A stretch of 64,000 nt of DNA from Pontibacter sp. Tf4 (lineage in GTDB: Bacteria > Bacteroidota > Bacteroidia > Cytophagales > Hymenobacteraceae). The stretch lies in NCBI RefSeq assembly GCF_014212495.1, contig NZ_JACKZC010000009.1, positions 124,001 to 188,000 on the forward strand, written 5' to 3'. The position numbers and the translations under genes were made by a program. Positions 34,002-43,010 of this stretch are shown in pieces. The notes beneath the pieces are model-generated. The model was given only the letters and a program-made list of their open reading frames with translations, did not search any database and was not told the origin of the DNA. Numbering within the stretch: position 1 is the first letter of the stretch; each line of letters opens with the position of its first letter.

Positions 34002-35306
34002 CTATAGTTGGGCGGGCAGTTCGTGTTCCAGTAACTGGGGCAAACCTTCTTTCTCGAACAGGATCCGGCCAATCTTAAGCTGCGACCAACCGTTTTGTAG
34101 TTTGTAAGTAAATGTTGGTTCTCCGTTCTGAAGAGAACACTCTATATAGCATTTCTGCACACTTTCGCTGGTTTCGGGGTATAGTTGCTCTTCGAGTTGA
34201 AGCATGTGGGTAGATACCATAAAGTGGGATCCTTTTCTGCCAGCCAGTCCGTTTATAGTTGTCCGGGTAATTTCCAGCGCATCGTCTACGTTCGTTCCCC
34301 GGAAGATCTCATCAAAAACAGCAAAACATTTACTGCCGTTGTGGCTGACCTGCAGTACCGCTTTCAAGTTTTTAAGCTCGGTCATAAAATGGCTGTACCC
34401 GTCCCGCAGATTGTCGTTCAGATTAATAGCAAGCACCACGGCACTAAAAAAAGGAACAGTGCAGGCGGCGGCAGGCACCGGAAACCCAACTCGGGCTAAA
34501 TACACGCACAAACTAACGGCTTTCAGTAAGGTAGATTTTCCGGCCATGTTCGCTCCCGTCAGCAGCAACACATTCTGCTCCTCCGTAAACCTGACCGAAT
34601 TTTTAACTGGATATTTTATAAGCGGATGGTAAAAGTCAGTTATCTCCAGCACTTCATTGTTGAAATCTGAGAATGTAAAGCCATGGGTTTGCATGGACCT
34701 GGCTATAGACCAATAGGCTTCAAACTGGAAAAAGAATTCCCAGAAACGCCGGACTTTCGTTGGGGCAAGCGCAGCAAGCCGTTCAGAAAATTCTACCACG
34801 TGGGTCGTTCTGAAGCTGTTTTCGCGTACTACATTCGCCATAGTTTCTAAGTGCAGCACCTCCAGGAACCGGACAGCCGCAATCAGTTCTGCTTTAAACT
34901 TGTCCGGGAAAGCGGCACTGCGCAGGCGGTTCAGGTATTGTTGCTGTAGCCCGTTTAGCAGCAGTATGAGTTGCACAAGCTTTGCCTGCAATTGGTGGCG
35001 CTCCGCATCGTAGACTTTAAACCGTAACCAACTTTTTAATCTGCTTTCACGGTAACCTGTGCCCGCAATAGTTTCCATAAAAGCATGCACTTCCAGCAGG
35101 TCCAGCTTATGATAGGTAAAGTCTTTTAATACAGCCCAGTTCACCAGCATTCCGTGAACTATAGCTACGCGTTCTGCTACTTCCGTTTGCGTATCGGGGG
35201 CGTGCTGCAGCAGGTACAACAGCCGTGCTTCCGAATGGCTGTTGTTCGTAAAGTTAAAGAAGGGCAATACTTCCTCTTTCAGCCTTAAATCCTGTACCTG
35301 CATCAT
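34002..35306 (-). CDS. MutS-like ATPase lacking mismatch-recognition domains
   Basis: 434 aa, about half the length of MutS. Only the lever/clamp helices (residues about 1-235) and the MutS ATPase (about 236-434) are present: Walker A GANMAGKST (251-259), a conserved SLCVYLARVGFPVPA segment, Walker B CFAVFDEIFRGTN, and the following STHMLQLEEQL histidine switch. The N-terminal mismatch-binding domain with its Phe-x-Glu is absent, so it is not a canonical mismatch-repair sensor. Similar short MutS-family proteins are frequent in Bacteroidota with unknown targets. AACTATAGTT at 35310-35319 lies in the 19-bp gap after the histidine kinase gene and before this start. Confidence 0.85.
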   Translation of the reverse strand: MMQVQDLRLKEEVLPFFNFTNNSHSEARLLYLLQHAPDTQTEVAERVAIVHGMLVNWAVLKDFTYHKLDLLEVHAFMETIAGTGYRESRLKSWLRFKVYDAERHQLQAKLVQLILLLNGLQQQYLNRLRSAAFPDKFKAELIAAVRFLEVLHLETMANVVRENSFRTTHVVEFSERLAALAPTKVRRFWEFFFQFEAYWSIARSMQTHGFTFSDFNNEVLEITDFYHPLIKYPVKNSVRFTEEQNVLLLTGANMAGKSTLLKAVSLCVYLARVGFPVPAAACTVPFFSAVVLAINLNDNLRDGYSHFMTELKNLKAVLQVSHNGSKCFAVFDEIFRGTNVDDALEITRTTINGLAGRKGSHFMVSTHMLQLEEQLYPETSESVQKCYIECSLQNGEPTFTYKLQNGWSQLKIGRILFEKEGLPQLLEHELPAQL

Positions 35307-35325
35307 GGCAACTATAGTTTAAAGA

Positions 35326-36687
35326 TTACAACTGCAGCGTGAACACGGTTGGGCCTCCGGCTTTGCTGTTTACCCGTATGCTTCCGCCGTGCTGCCGCAT
35401 GATCTGTTTCGATAAGCTTAACCCGATGCCGGAGCCCTGTTTTTTGGTGGTGTAAAAAGGGATGAACAGCCTGTCCAGCACATCATCCGGGATGCCCGAA
35501 CCGTTGTCACGCACTTCTATCCGCACGGTGTATTTGTGTTGTTCATCGCCATAAGCCAGTACTTCTACCCTCGGGTCGGGACACTCGGTGCAGGCCTCTT
35601 TGGCGTTTTTCAGCAGGTTTATTAATACTTGCTCCAGTTGTTCGGGGTCGGCCTGCAGGCTTATGTCGGAGGCCGGCAGGTAAACAGCCAGCTCTACGCC
35701 TTCCTTCTCAAAATCAGGTTTCAGGAGGGTATGTACTTCGCGCAACAGTTCGTTTATGCTTACCGTTTGCAGTTCGGGCAGGGGCAGGCGCATCAGGCGG
35801 CGGTAGTTCTTTACAAAGTGCAGCATGCCGGTTGCCCGGCGCTCTATGGTTTTCAGGCCGTCCTGTATGTCCTCCAGGGCTTCTTCGCTGATGCGCTCCC
35901 CTTCCTGCCGCGCCGCTATTTCCTCCTCCAGTATGCTGCTGACTGTGGACGTAAGCGAAATAACCGGCGTCACGGAGTTCATGATCTCATGCGTAAGCAC
36001 GCGTATCATTTTCTGCCAGGTCTGCACTTCCTGCTCTTCCAGCTCGGCCTGTATGTTGTGCAGTGTTATAATTTTGATGCTTTTGCCCTGCGACACCAGC
36101 ACCGTAGCATGTACTGAAAGCAGCAATTGGTCACGTTGATGGTGCAGGGTAACCAGGCCTTTCTCGTTGTTCCCGATCTTTTGCAACACTTCCAGCAGTT
36201 GCGGGGCTGTGCGCTCCAGAGCCCGGATATTGGTCAGGTGAGGGGAACTGAGGAGCTCTTTTGCCACATGGTTCAGCAGCATCACATTTCCGTCGGCATC
36301 AAACGACAGGATGCCAATGCCCACGTGCTCCACAATCGCCTGCAGGTATAAATAGTGCGCCTGCTTCTCCGCCTTTATCTTCTGAAAAGCACCCGAAACT
36401 TCATTAAATGATCTGTATAGATGGCCGAAGGTGGCATTATGTGCGTGCTCCGGAAAGCGCTGGGTAAAATCAGAATGGCGGATGGATTCTATAAAACTGG
36501 TGATGTCGCGGTTAGTGCGCTCTACAAAATGCACAAGGCCGTATAGTTGCAGCACCAGCAGTGCCGCGATGCAGAAAGCCGTAACGTACCATTCGGTGCG
36601 GTACAGCACAATAACCAGCGCCAGCATGCTCAGCATGGCCAGCCCAACCTGCAGCAGCAACCGCCCTCTGAAAAAACTATAGCCCAT
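35326..36687 (-). CDS. NtrY-like membrane sensor histidine kinase
   Basis: 453 aa from ATG 36687, which overlaps the last 11 bases of the upstream response-regulator gene, so the two are translationally coupled. Two membrane helices near the N-terminus (LLLQVGLAMLSMLALVIVLY and VTAFCIAALLVLQLYGLV) with almost no periplasmic loop, a HAMP-like linker, a PAS domain (VEHVGIGILSFDADGNVMLL), then HisKA with RVLTHEIMNSVTPV and HATPase boxes LINLLKNAKEAC, DNGSGIPD, GSGIGLSLS. It should phosphorylate the NtrC-type regulator encoded upstream. The lack of a periplasmic domain suggests it senses a membrane or cytoplasmic signal. Confidence 0.9.
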   Translation of the reverse strand: MGYSFFRGRLLLQVGLAMLSMLALVIVLYRTEWYVTAFCIAALLVLQLYGLVHFVERTNRDITSFIESIRHSDFTQRFPEHAHNATFGHLYRSFNEVSGAFQKIKAEKQAHYLYLQAIVEHVGIGILSFDADGNVMLLNHVAKELLSSPHLTNIRALERTAPQLLEVLQKIGNNEKGLVTLHHQRDQLLLSVHATVLVSQGKSIKIITLHNIQAELEEQEVQTWQKMIRVLTHEIMNSVTPVISLTSTVSSILEEEIAARQEGERISEEALEDIQDGLKTIERRATGMLHFVKNYRRLMRLPLPELQTVSINELLREVHTLLKPDFEKEGVELAVYLPASDISLQADPEQLEQVLINLLKNAKEACTECPDPRVEVLAYGDEQHKYTVRIEVRDNGSGIPDDVLDRLFIPFYTTKKQGSGIGLSLSKQIMRQHGGSIRVNSKAGGPTVFTLQL

Positions 36688-38059
36688 GTTTCTCAATTCG
36701 GCGGTAAAGTGCCGTTCGGGTAATGCCCAGTTCCTTAGCAGCGTGCGTTATGTTGCCGGAGTGTTTTACCAGTACTTTCTGCACCATCATTTTTTCCAGT
36801 GCTTCGAGGGTATAGTCTCCATCAGATAAAGGCTGAGAAGTTTGCTGCTGTGAGCCGGAGGCAACATGCCCGCCACCGTCCTGTGCAAAATAAAAATCGT
36901 CGGCACGCAGCTCGCTGCCATCGCACAGGATAACGGCGCGCTCCATAGCATGGTCCAGTTCGCGGATATTGCCGGGCCAGTGGTATTCGGTCAGCTGGCG
37001 CAGCGTGTTACTGCTCAAGCCCAGGCCGGGGCGGTTATATTTCTGACTATAAACTTTCAGGAAATGTTCGGCCAGCAATTTAATATCTTCTTTGCGCTCG
37101 CGCAGGGGCGGTAATTTTATCTCCACCGTATTGATGCGATACAACAGGTCCTGGCGGAAAGTGCCCTGACGCACCATATCGTAGAGTGGCATGTTGGTGG
37201 CACAGATCAGCCGGATATCAATAGGGCGTGGCTTGTTGGTACCTAAGCGGATTACCTGGCGGCTTTGCAGGGCGGTAAGCAGTTTGGCCTGCAACCCTAA
37301 CGACAGGTTCCCGATCTCATCCAGAAAAAGGGTTCCACCCGAGGCAGCCTCAAACCGGCCGGCGCGGTCTTCTTTGGCATCGGTAAAAGCACCTTTGGCA
37401 TGCCCGAAAAGCTCGCTCTCAAACAGGGTTTCGCTAACGGCACCCAGATCCACTTTCTCAAAAGCACCGTGTATTCTTTTCGATTGCTGGTGCAAAGCCC
37501 TGGCCGCTACTTCCTTACCGGTTCCGTTCTCACCCAGTATCAGTACGTTGGCATCGGTAGCGGCAACTTTATCTATGGTCTGGTACACGCGCTGCATGGC
37601 CGGCGACACACCTATAAACTCGCCGTAATGAAAGGTGGAGTTCTCAGTTGTTGATTCGGTAGCGGGTAAAGTCTGTTGCTGGCAGGCTGTTCTGAGAATG
37701 GCAACCAGCTTTTCGTTTTTCCAGGGCTTCAGTACAAAATCGGTGGCTCCTTCTTTCAGGGCGCGCACGGCCAATTCAATGTCGCCGTAAGCTGTCATCA
37801 GGATAACAGATACATTAGGGGCCAGCTGCTTTATCTGTTTCAGCCAGTGCAGGCCTTCTTTGCTGCTGGTGGCACCGGCGCTATAGTTCATATCCAGCAA
37901 CACCACATCTATCGTTTCTTCGGTCAGGATGGTTGGTATCTGGTAGGGGTCTGAGGTGGTCTTTACTTTTGCAAAGTGCTGTTTCAGCAGTAGCCTGCCG
38001 GCTGTCAGGATGTCTTCCTGGTCGTCTACTATTAAAATGTGGCAGGCAATTTTACTCAT
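36677..38059 (-). CDS. NtrC-family sigma-54-dependent response regulator
   Basis: 460 aa. Receiver domain with phospho-acceptor D56 (VVLLDMNYS), AAA+ sigma-54 activator domain from about residue 150 (Walker A ILGENGTGKEVAA, LFLDEIGNLSLGLQ), and a C-terminal Fis-type helix-turn-helix (GNITHAAKELGITRTALYRR). The L1 loop reads GAFTDA rather than the canonical GAFTGA; Bacteroidota homologues often show this form, so it may still contact sigma-54. It is divergent from the adaptor/ATPase/permease operon, whose upstream region holds twin palindromes and a sigma-54-like promoter, so that operon is the likely target. Confidence 0.92.
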   Translation of the reverse strand: MSKIACHILIVDDQEDILTAGRLLLKQHFAKVKTTSDPYQIPTILTEETIDVVLLDMNYSAGATSSKEGLHWLKQIKQLAPNVSVILMTAYGDIELAVRALKEGATDFVLKPWKNEKLVAILRTACQQQTLPATESTTENSTFHYGEFIGVSPAMQRVYQTIDKVAATDANVLILGENGTGKEVAARALHQQSKRIHGAFEKVDLGAVSETLFESELFGHAKGAFTDAKEDRAGRFEAASGGTLFLDEIGNLSLGLQAKLLTALQSRQVIRLGTNKPRPIDIRLICATNMPLYDMVRQGTFRQDLLYRINTVEIKLPPLRERKEDIKLLAEHFLKVYSQKYNRPGLGLSSNTLRQLTEYHWPGNIRELDHAMERAVILCDGSELRADDFYFAQDGGGHVASGSQQQTSQPLSDGDYTLEALEKMMVQKVLVKHSGNITHAAKELGITRTALYRRIEKHGL

Positions 38060-38190
38060 AATACCGGGGCGTTACTGTATTTAATATACTAATGTAAGTG
38101 TTTTTTATGCAATTAGCCAAACTATAAACTATACCGTGGCTATGCTCTGCCCTTAGTTTCCGGCGGTTCCCCATGCCCGCCCTGCTGGTG

Positions 38191-38228
38191 TGTCCGGTTG
38201 CAGACAGTGCACTGTTCGGATGCGGACA
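38191..38228. promoter_or_regulatory. Twin upstream activator sites for the NtrC-type regulator
   Basis: Two 16-bp imperfect palindromes, 38191-38206 and 38213-38228, both fitting TGTyCGGwTGCrGACA. Their centres are 22 bp (two helical turns) apart, and they end 66 bp before a sigma-54-like promoter. This is the usual geometry for hexameric enhancer-binding proteins. Confidence 0.65.
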
Positions 38229-38293
38229 CTTACAACATAGGCAAAGCGCTATAGTTTGCCACAATCATCTGATTTACAACGTATTAAACATTA

Positions 38294-38309
38294 TGGCACA
38301 AGTATTGAA
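38294..38309 (+). promoter_or_regulatory. Sigma-54-type (-24/-12) promoter
   Basis: TGGCAC-N5-TTGAA fits TGGCAC-N5-TTGCA with one mismatch, including the invariant GG of the -24 box. 35 bp before the adaptor gene ATG. Confidence 0.65.
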
Positions 38310-38343
38310 ATGAGAAGAGCTACCAGATACAATTACCTGAACT

Positions 38344-39594
38344 ATGGATCGCGTCATCGAGAAAAAAAAGTATACGCCTAAAAAGATAGCCATTATTGCT
38401 GCTGTTGCGCTGGTAATGGTGGTAGTTATTTATAACCTGCTTTTTGCGGAGCATACTTCCAAACTGAATGTAGAAGCCCAGCGCGTAACTATGGGCACCG
38501 TGCAGGAGGGCATGTTTCAGGAATTTATAGCTGTTGATGGTTCTGTTGATCCGCTGAAAACCTTTTTCCTGGATATTACCGAAGGCGGCCGCGTGGAGAA
38601 GATCTATACCGACGATGGTAAAATGGTGGAGAAAGGCGACACGATCCTGAAACTCTCGAACACTACGCTGCAGATCGACTTTATGACCCGCGAAACGCAG
38701 CTGTACGACCTGATGAACGAGCGCCAGAACTCTGAAATACTGATGAAGCAGGACCAGATCCGGAAAATGAACGAACTGGCCGAAATTGAATACAACCTGA
38801 CCACAGCCGAACGCACCTATAGCCGCAACAAAATGCTGGTAGCGGAAGGCGCCATTTCGAAAGAAGAATACGAAACCGCGAAAGACAATTACCAATACCT
38901 GAAGCGCCGCAGAGAATTAGGTGAACGCTCCGTAAAACAGGACGCCCAGCTGATGGAAGACCGTTTGCGCCAGCTGGATGAATCGATCCGACGCATGCAG
39001 GCTAACATAAACATGGCCCGCAACACCCTGAACAACCTGTATGTAGTGGCACCTTTTACCGGGCAGTTATCCACCCTAAAAGCTGAGGTGGGCGAAAGCA
39101 AAGCCGCCGGCGAAAACATTGGCCAGGTAGACGACCTGAACGGCTATAAAGTGAAGGCGAACATAGATGAGCACTACATTTCGAAGATTTACCCGGGCCT
39201 TACAGGCAACTTCGATTTTAACGGTAAAACTTACCAGGTTAAGGTGTCAAAAGTGTTCCCGGAGGTGCAGAACAACACGTTTCAGGTGGATATGGAATTT
39301 GCAGAAGGCACACCCGAAGGCATCCGTCGCGGACAAACGCTGCAGCTGAAACTGAACCTGAACGATGGCAGCAAGGCCGTGTTACTGCCACGTGGCGGCT
39401 TTTACCAGAGCACCGGCGGCAACTGGGTGTTTGTGGTTGATAAATCCGGAACGTTTGCCGAGAAACGAGCTATAAAACTGGGCCGCCAGAACCCGAACTA
39501 TTACGAAGTGATAGAAGGCCTGCAGCCCGGCGAAAAAGTCATCGTCTCGTCCTACGACAGCTACGGCGACATAGACCGGTTGGAACTGAAGTAA
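38344..39594 (+). CDS. HlyD/MacA-type periplasmic adaptor protein
   Basis: 416 aa. One N-terminal membrane anchor (KIAIIAAVALVMVVVIYNLL), then a lipoyl-like half motif (VDPLKTFFLDITEGGRVEKI), a long alpha-hairpin coiled coil (residues about 110-225), the second lipoyl half (VVAPFTGQLSTLKAEVGES), a beta-barrel and a membrane-proximal domain ending GLQPGEKVIVSSYDSYGD. It would bridge the ABC permeases of this operon and an outer-membrane factor, which is not encoded here. First gene behind the sigma-54-type promoter. Confidence 0.88.
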   Translation: MDRVIEKKKYTPKKIAIIAAVALVMVVVIYNLLFAEHTSKLNVEAQRVTMGTVQEGMFQEFIAVDGSVDPLKTFFLDITEGGRVEKIYTDDGKMVEKGDTILKLSNTTLQIDFMTRETQLYDLMNERQNSEILMKQDQIRKMNELAEIEYNLTTAERTYSRNKMLVAEGAISKEEYETAKDNYQYLKRRRELGERSVKQDAQLMEDRLRQLDESIRRMQANINMARNTLNNLYVVAPFTGQLSTLKAEVGESKAAGENIGQVDDLNGYKVKANIDEHYISKIYPGLTGNFDFNGKTYQVKVSKVFPEVQNNTFQVDMEFAEGTPEGIRRGQTLQLKLNLNDGSKAVLLPRGGFYQSTGGNWVFVVDKSGTFAEKRAIKLGRQNPNYYEVIEGLQPGEKVIVSSYDSYGDIDRLELK

Positions 39595-39614
39595 ATGGTT
39601 GAATGGCTGAATTG

Positions 39615-39649
39615 TTAAATTGTTAACACACCACGAGTCAACAATTTAA
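39615..39649. repeat. Spacer inverted repeat
   Basis: TTAAATTGTT (39615-39624) and AACAATTTAA (39640-39649) pair; a further degenerate AACAATATAACAATT follows. The AACAATTTAACCAT type of sequence is common between Bacteroidota genes. Sits between adaptor and ATPase genes and could lower downstream expression. Confidence 0.45.
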
Positions 39650-39756
39650 CCATCAACAATATAACAATTAAGAAACACCGCGCCCTTAGTACAAAATAAA
39701 ACTAAATTGAAAACCGAATAACGGACAACCATCAACGGATAACGAAATAGAACATC

Positions 39757-40473
39757 ATGAACAAGGAACTACTCATCGAAACAAAACAGCTGCAGAAAAA
39801 ATATGTAACGGATACAGTTGAAACTACAGCCCTTGCCGGCGTTGACCTGCACATCGCCAAAGGCGAATTTGTGGCCATTATGGGTCCGTCGGGTTGCGGC
39901 AAATCTACGCTGCTGAACATTCTTGGCCTGCTGGACAGCCCATCTGGTGGTACATTCAAGTTCCTGGGCCAGGACATTACCCATGCCAGCGAGCGCCAGC
40001 GTGCCAAAATACGCAAGCAGAACCTGGGCTTTGTGTTCCAGAGCTTTAACCTGATAGATGAGCTGACCGTGGAAGAAAACATTGGCCTGCCGCTGGCTTA
40101 CCTAGGCATGAGCAAAGCCGAAACTGAGAAACGTGTAACCGAAGCCATGGAACGTATGGGCATTGCGCACCGCCGCAACCACTTTCCGCAGCAATTATCG
40201 GGTGGGCAGCAGCAGCGTGCGGCCATTGCCCGTGCCACAGTAGCAAGCCCCAGCCTGATACTGGCCGACGAACCGACCGGTAACCTGGACTCGGTACATG
40301 GCCGTGAAGTAATGGCACTGCTAACCGAACTGAACGAAGCCGGAACTACTGTAGTAATGGTAACGCACTCCCCTTCCGATGCCGAGTACGCACACCGCAT
40401 AGTCAACCTGTTCGATGGCCAGATTGTGACAGAGAACCTGAACGTGAGAAAACATGTGGCGGAGCTGCTGTAA
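39757..40473 (+). CDS. ABC transporter ATP-binding protein (MacB/LolD type)
   Basis: 238 aa, a single nucleotide-binding domain: Walker A GPSGCGKST, Q-loop FVFQSFNLIDELTVEEN, signature LSGGQQQR, Walker B LILADEPTGNLDS and H-loop VTHSPSDAEYA. The FQSFNLIDELT-type Q-loop is that of MacB/LolD/FtsE enzymes, which work with FtsX-like permeases such as the two encoded next. The stop TAA (40471-40473) overlaps a perfect AACTATAGTT (40472-40481). Confidence 0.93.
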   Translation: MNKELLIETKQLQKKYVTDTVETTALAGVDLHIAKGEFVAIMGPSGCGKSTLLNILGLLDSPSGGTFKFLGQDITHASERQRAKIRKQNLGFVFQSFNLIDELTVEENIGLPLAYLGMSKAETEKRVTEAMERMGIAHRRNHFPQQLSGGQQQRAAIARATVASPSLILADEPTGNLDSVHGREVMALLTELNEAGTTVVMVTHSPSDAEYAHRIVNLFDGQIVTENLNVRKHVAELL

Positions 40474-40573
40474 CTATAGTTTATAGTTCCGCTGTGATGT
40501 AGCGACAGAATATCCTGCAGAAGCGCCGGTAAAGGTGCTTCTGCCATCTGTTTTAAACCCTTTGCACCAACTT

Positions 40574-42970
40574 ATGCTGAAGAACTACCTGATCCATACG
40601 TGGCGAAACCTGCTCCGCAATAAAGTATACACAGCCATTAACCTGATCGGGTTAGCAACCGGCATTGCCTCCTGCCTGCTTATTTTCCTGTACCTGCAGC
40701 ACGAGCTCAGCTACGACCGGCACTTTACCCATGCCGACAGAATTTACAGGGTAACCAGCGATGTACAGAAAGGCGACCAGACAGTAAGATCGGCGGCTGC
40801 GGTGGGCCCCCTACCGCAATTGCTTAAAGCAGATTACCCCGAAGTTGAGGCAGCCACGGTACTTGTAAACATGGGGCAGAACGCGATACGCACAGAAAAG
40901 CAGGCCTTCTACACCGATAACATCATCTATGCCGACAGCACTGTTTTTTCGGTGCTGGATTTTCCGTTTATAGTTGGCAACCCCGCCACTGCCCTCAAAG
41001 AGCCTGCCTCTATAGTGCTTACTGCTGAGCTGGCCACCAAACTATACGGCTCTCCGGAAGCGGCCATGGGTAAGCCCGTTAAATACATTGCCAGCACTTT
41101 CCTGGTTACCGGCGTTATCTCGCAGGCAGGCCCTTCTCACCTCACACCCGGCGCCATACTTCCGCTGCATTTCGATGCTCAGACTGAATATTATGTAACC
41201 GACTGGAACGGCATTGGCGGCTATACCTATATCAAACTTAAAGACAGTAACCAGGCACCGGCACTACAGGATAAAATAAGCGACCTCCACAAACGCAAAG
41301 CAACTCCGGGCGAATCGCTGGCTGGAATTACCGGGGCCACCTTTCAGCTGCAAAACATTACCGACGCCTACCTCGACAACGAACGTGAAATGCCCGTAGG
41401 GGAAGTCGGCAATATCACCTACCTCTATATTTTCGGAATTATTGCTGTTTTCCTGCTACTGATCGCGTCCTTTAACTATATAAACCTGGCCACGGCAAGG
41501 TCGGCGAAGCGGGCAAAAGAAGTTGGGTTACGCAAGGTAATGGGTGCCAGCCGTGCACAAGTGGTGCAGCAGTTCCTGAGCGAGTCTGTATTGCTGGCGG
41601 TAATAGCGGCTATAGTTGCGCTGATGCTGGTGGAACTCACCTTGCCCCTCTTTAATGCGGTTACTGGCAAAAATGTAAATACGGTCTTTATTTTTAACAC
41701 CGGGCTGATCTTGGCAGTGCTGGCAATTGTAATGTTCATTGGCGTAGCGGCGGGTAGTTATCCGGCATTTTTCTTGTCTCGCTTTAGCCCGGCGCAGGTC
41801 TTAAAAGTTAACCAGACCCCCAAAAGCAGCAATGCCCTGTTGCGCAAAGGGCTGGTAGTAGCGCAATTCACGATCTCGTTGGTGCTGATAACCGGAACAG
41901 CCATCGTTTACAGCCAGATGCAGTATATCCGGAATATGGACCTGGGCTTTAGCAAAGAGCACGTGATCGCTGTAGAAATACCATCTATCGGGTGGGTAAA
42001 ACAGAAAGAGAACCTGGCCGCCATAAAACAGGAATTGCGCAGACTGCCACAAGTAGTGCTCACTACCAATGCCCAGCACTTACCCGGCGATGCTCCCATT
42101 CCCGGCGAGTACCTGACAGAGCAGGAAAACAAACTGATAAAGAAACACATCAACAGCATTGCGGTCGGGTATGATTACCTGGCCCTGATGGGAATACAGC
42201 TAAAGGAAGGCAGAGACTTTTCAGAAAAAATCCGTACCGACCAGGACTATAGCTACATCATAAACGAAGCGGCTGCCAGGGAATTAGGCTGGGCCGATGC
42301 CATTGACAAACGCATTAAACCAACCTGGGCAGATACCGCCAACGGCCGTGTAATTGGTGTCGTGAAAGATTACAACTATAGATCGCTGCACAGCAAGATC
42401 GAGCCTTTGATCATCAGCCTGGACCCCAACTTTGGCAAACTGCTCATCCGTGTTCAGGCAAAAGCGCCGCTGCCGGCCACCCTTACCTCCATCGAAACCA
42501 TCTGGAAAAAGCACTTCCCGGGCTACCCGATGGACTATAGTTTTCTGGACGAGAGCTTTCACCAGCAATACCAGGCAGAAGATAAAATGCTTACTATTTT
42601 CACCTTTTTCGCGGTGCTAACTATAGTTATTGCCTGCCTGGGGCTGTTTGGGCTGGCGAGCTATATGGCCGAGCAGCGCACCAAGGAAATAGGCATCCGG
42701 AAAGTATTGGGTGGCAGCGTTGCCGATATTGTGCTGCTGCTCTCCGGCAACTTTGCAGTACTGGTATTGCTGGCGGTGCTGCTCTCCGTGCCGATTGTTT
42801 GGTACACCATGGAGCAGTGGCTGCAGCATTTTGCTTACCGAATTGAGCTGCGCTGGTGGCTATTTGCGATAGCAGGCAGCGCCACCATGCTGATCGCTTT
42901 GCTTACCGTTAGTTACCACGCTACCAAAGCAGCGCTTACAGACCCTGTAAAAGCCCTGCGCACCGAATAG
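40574..42970 (+). CDS. FtsX/MacB-type ABC permease, first of two
   Basis: 798 aa from ATG 40574 (a GTG 39 bp upstream is in frame). Bacteroidota double-length layout: N-terminal TM1 (NKVYTAINLIGLATGIASCL), large periplasmic domain, three TMs around residues 290-420 with SAKRAKEVGLRKVMGASRAQ, a second periplasmic domain and a final FtsX domain with QRTKEIGIRKVLGGS. It probably uses the upstream ATPase to drive export or mechanotransmission. The next gene encodes a close paralogue, so the complex may be a heterodimer. One perfect AACTATAGTT lies at 42619. Confidence 0.9.
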   Translation: MLKNYLIHTWRNLLRNKVYTAINLIGLATGIASCLLIFLYLQHELSYDRHFTHADRIYRVTSDVQKGDQTVRSAAAVGPLPQLLKADYPEVEAATVLVNMGQNAIRTEKQAFYTDNIIYADSTVFSVLDFPFIVGNPATALKEPASIVLTAELATKLYGSPEAAMGKPVKYIASTFLVTGVISQAGPSHLTPGAILPLHFDAQTEYYVTDWNGIGGYTYIKLKDSNQAPALQDKISDLHKRKATPGESLAGITGATFQLQNITDAYLDNEREMPVGEVGNITYLYIFGIIAVFLLLIASFNYINLATARSAKRAKEVGLRKVMGASRAQVVQQFLSESVLLAVIAAIVALMLVELTLPLFNAVTGKNVNTVFIFNTGLILAVLAIVMFIGVAAGSYPAFFLSRFSPAQVLKVNQTPKSSNALLRKGLVVAQFTISLVLITGTAIVYSQMQYIRNMDLGFSKEHVIAVEIPSIGWVKQKENLAAIKQELRRLPQVVLTTNAQHLPGDAPIPGEYLTEQENKLIKKHINSIAVGYDYLALMGIQLKEGRDFSEKIRTDQDYSYIINEAAARELGWADAIDKRIKPTWADTANGRVIGVVKDYNYRSLHSKIEPLIISLDPNFGKLLIRVQAKAPLPATLTSIETIWKKHFPGYPMDYSFLDESFHQQYQAEDKMLTIFTFFAVLTIVIACLGLFGLASYMAEQRTKEIGIRKVLGGSVADIVLLLSGNFAVLVLLAVLLSVPIVWYTMEQWLQHFAYRIELRWWLFAIAGSATMLIALLTVSYHATKAALTDPVKALRTE

Positions 42971-43010
42971 ATTTTGCACATGACCTATAATCGTTTTAAC
43001 GAATTACCTT

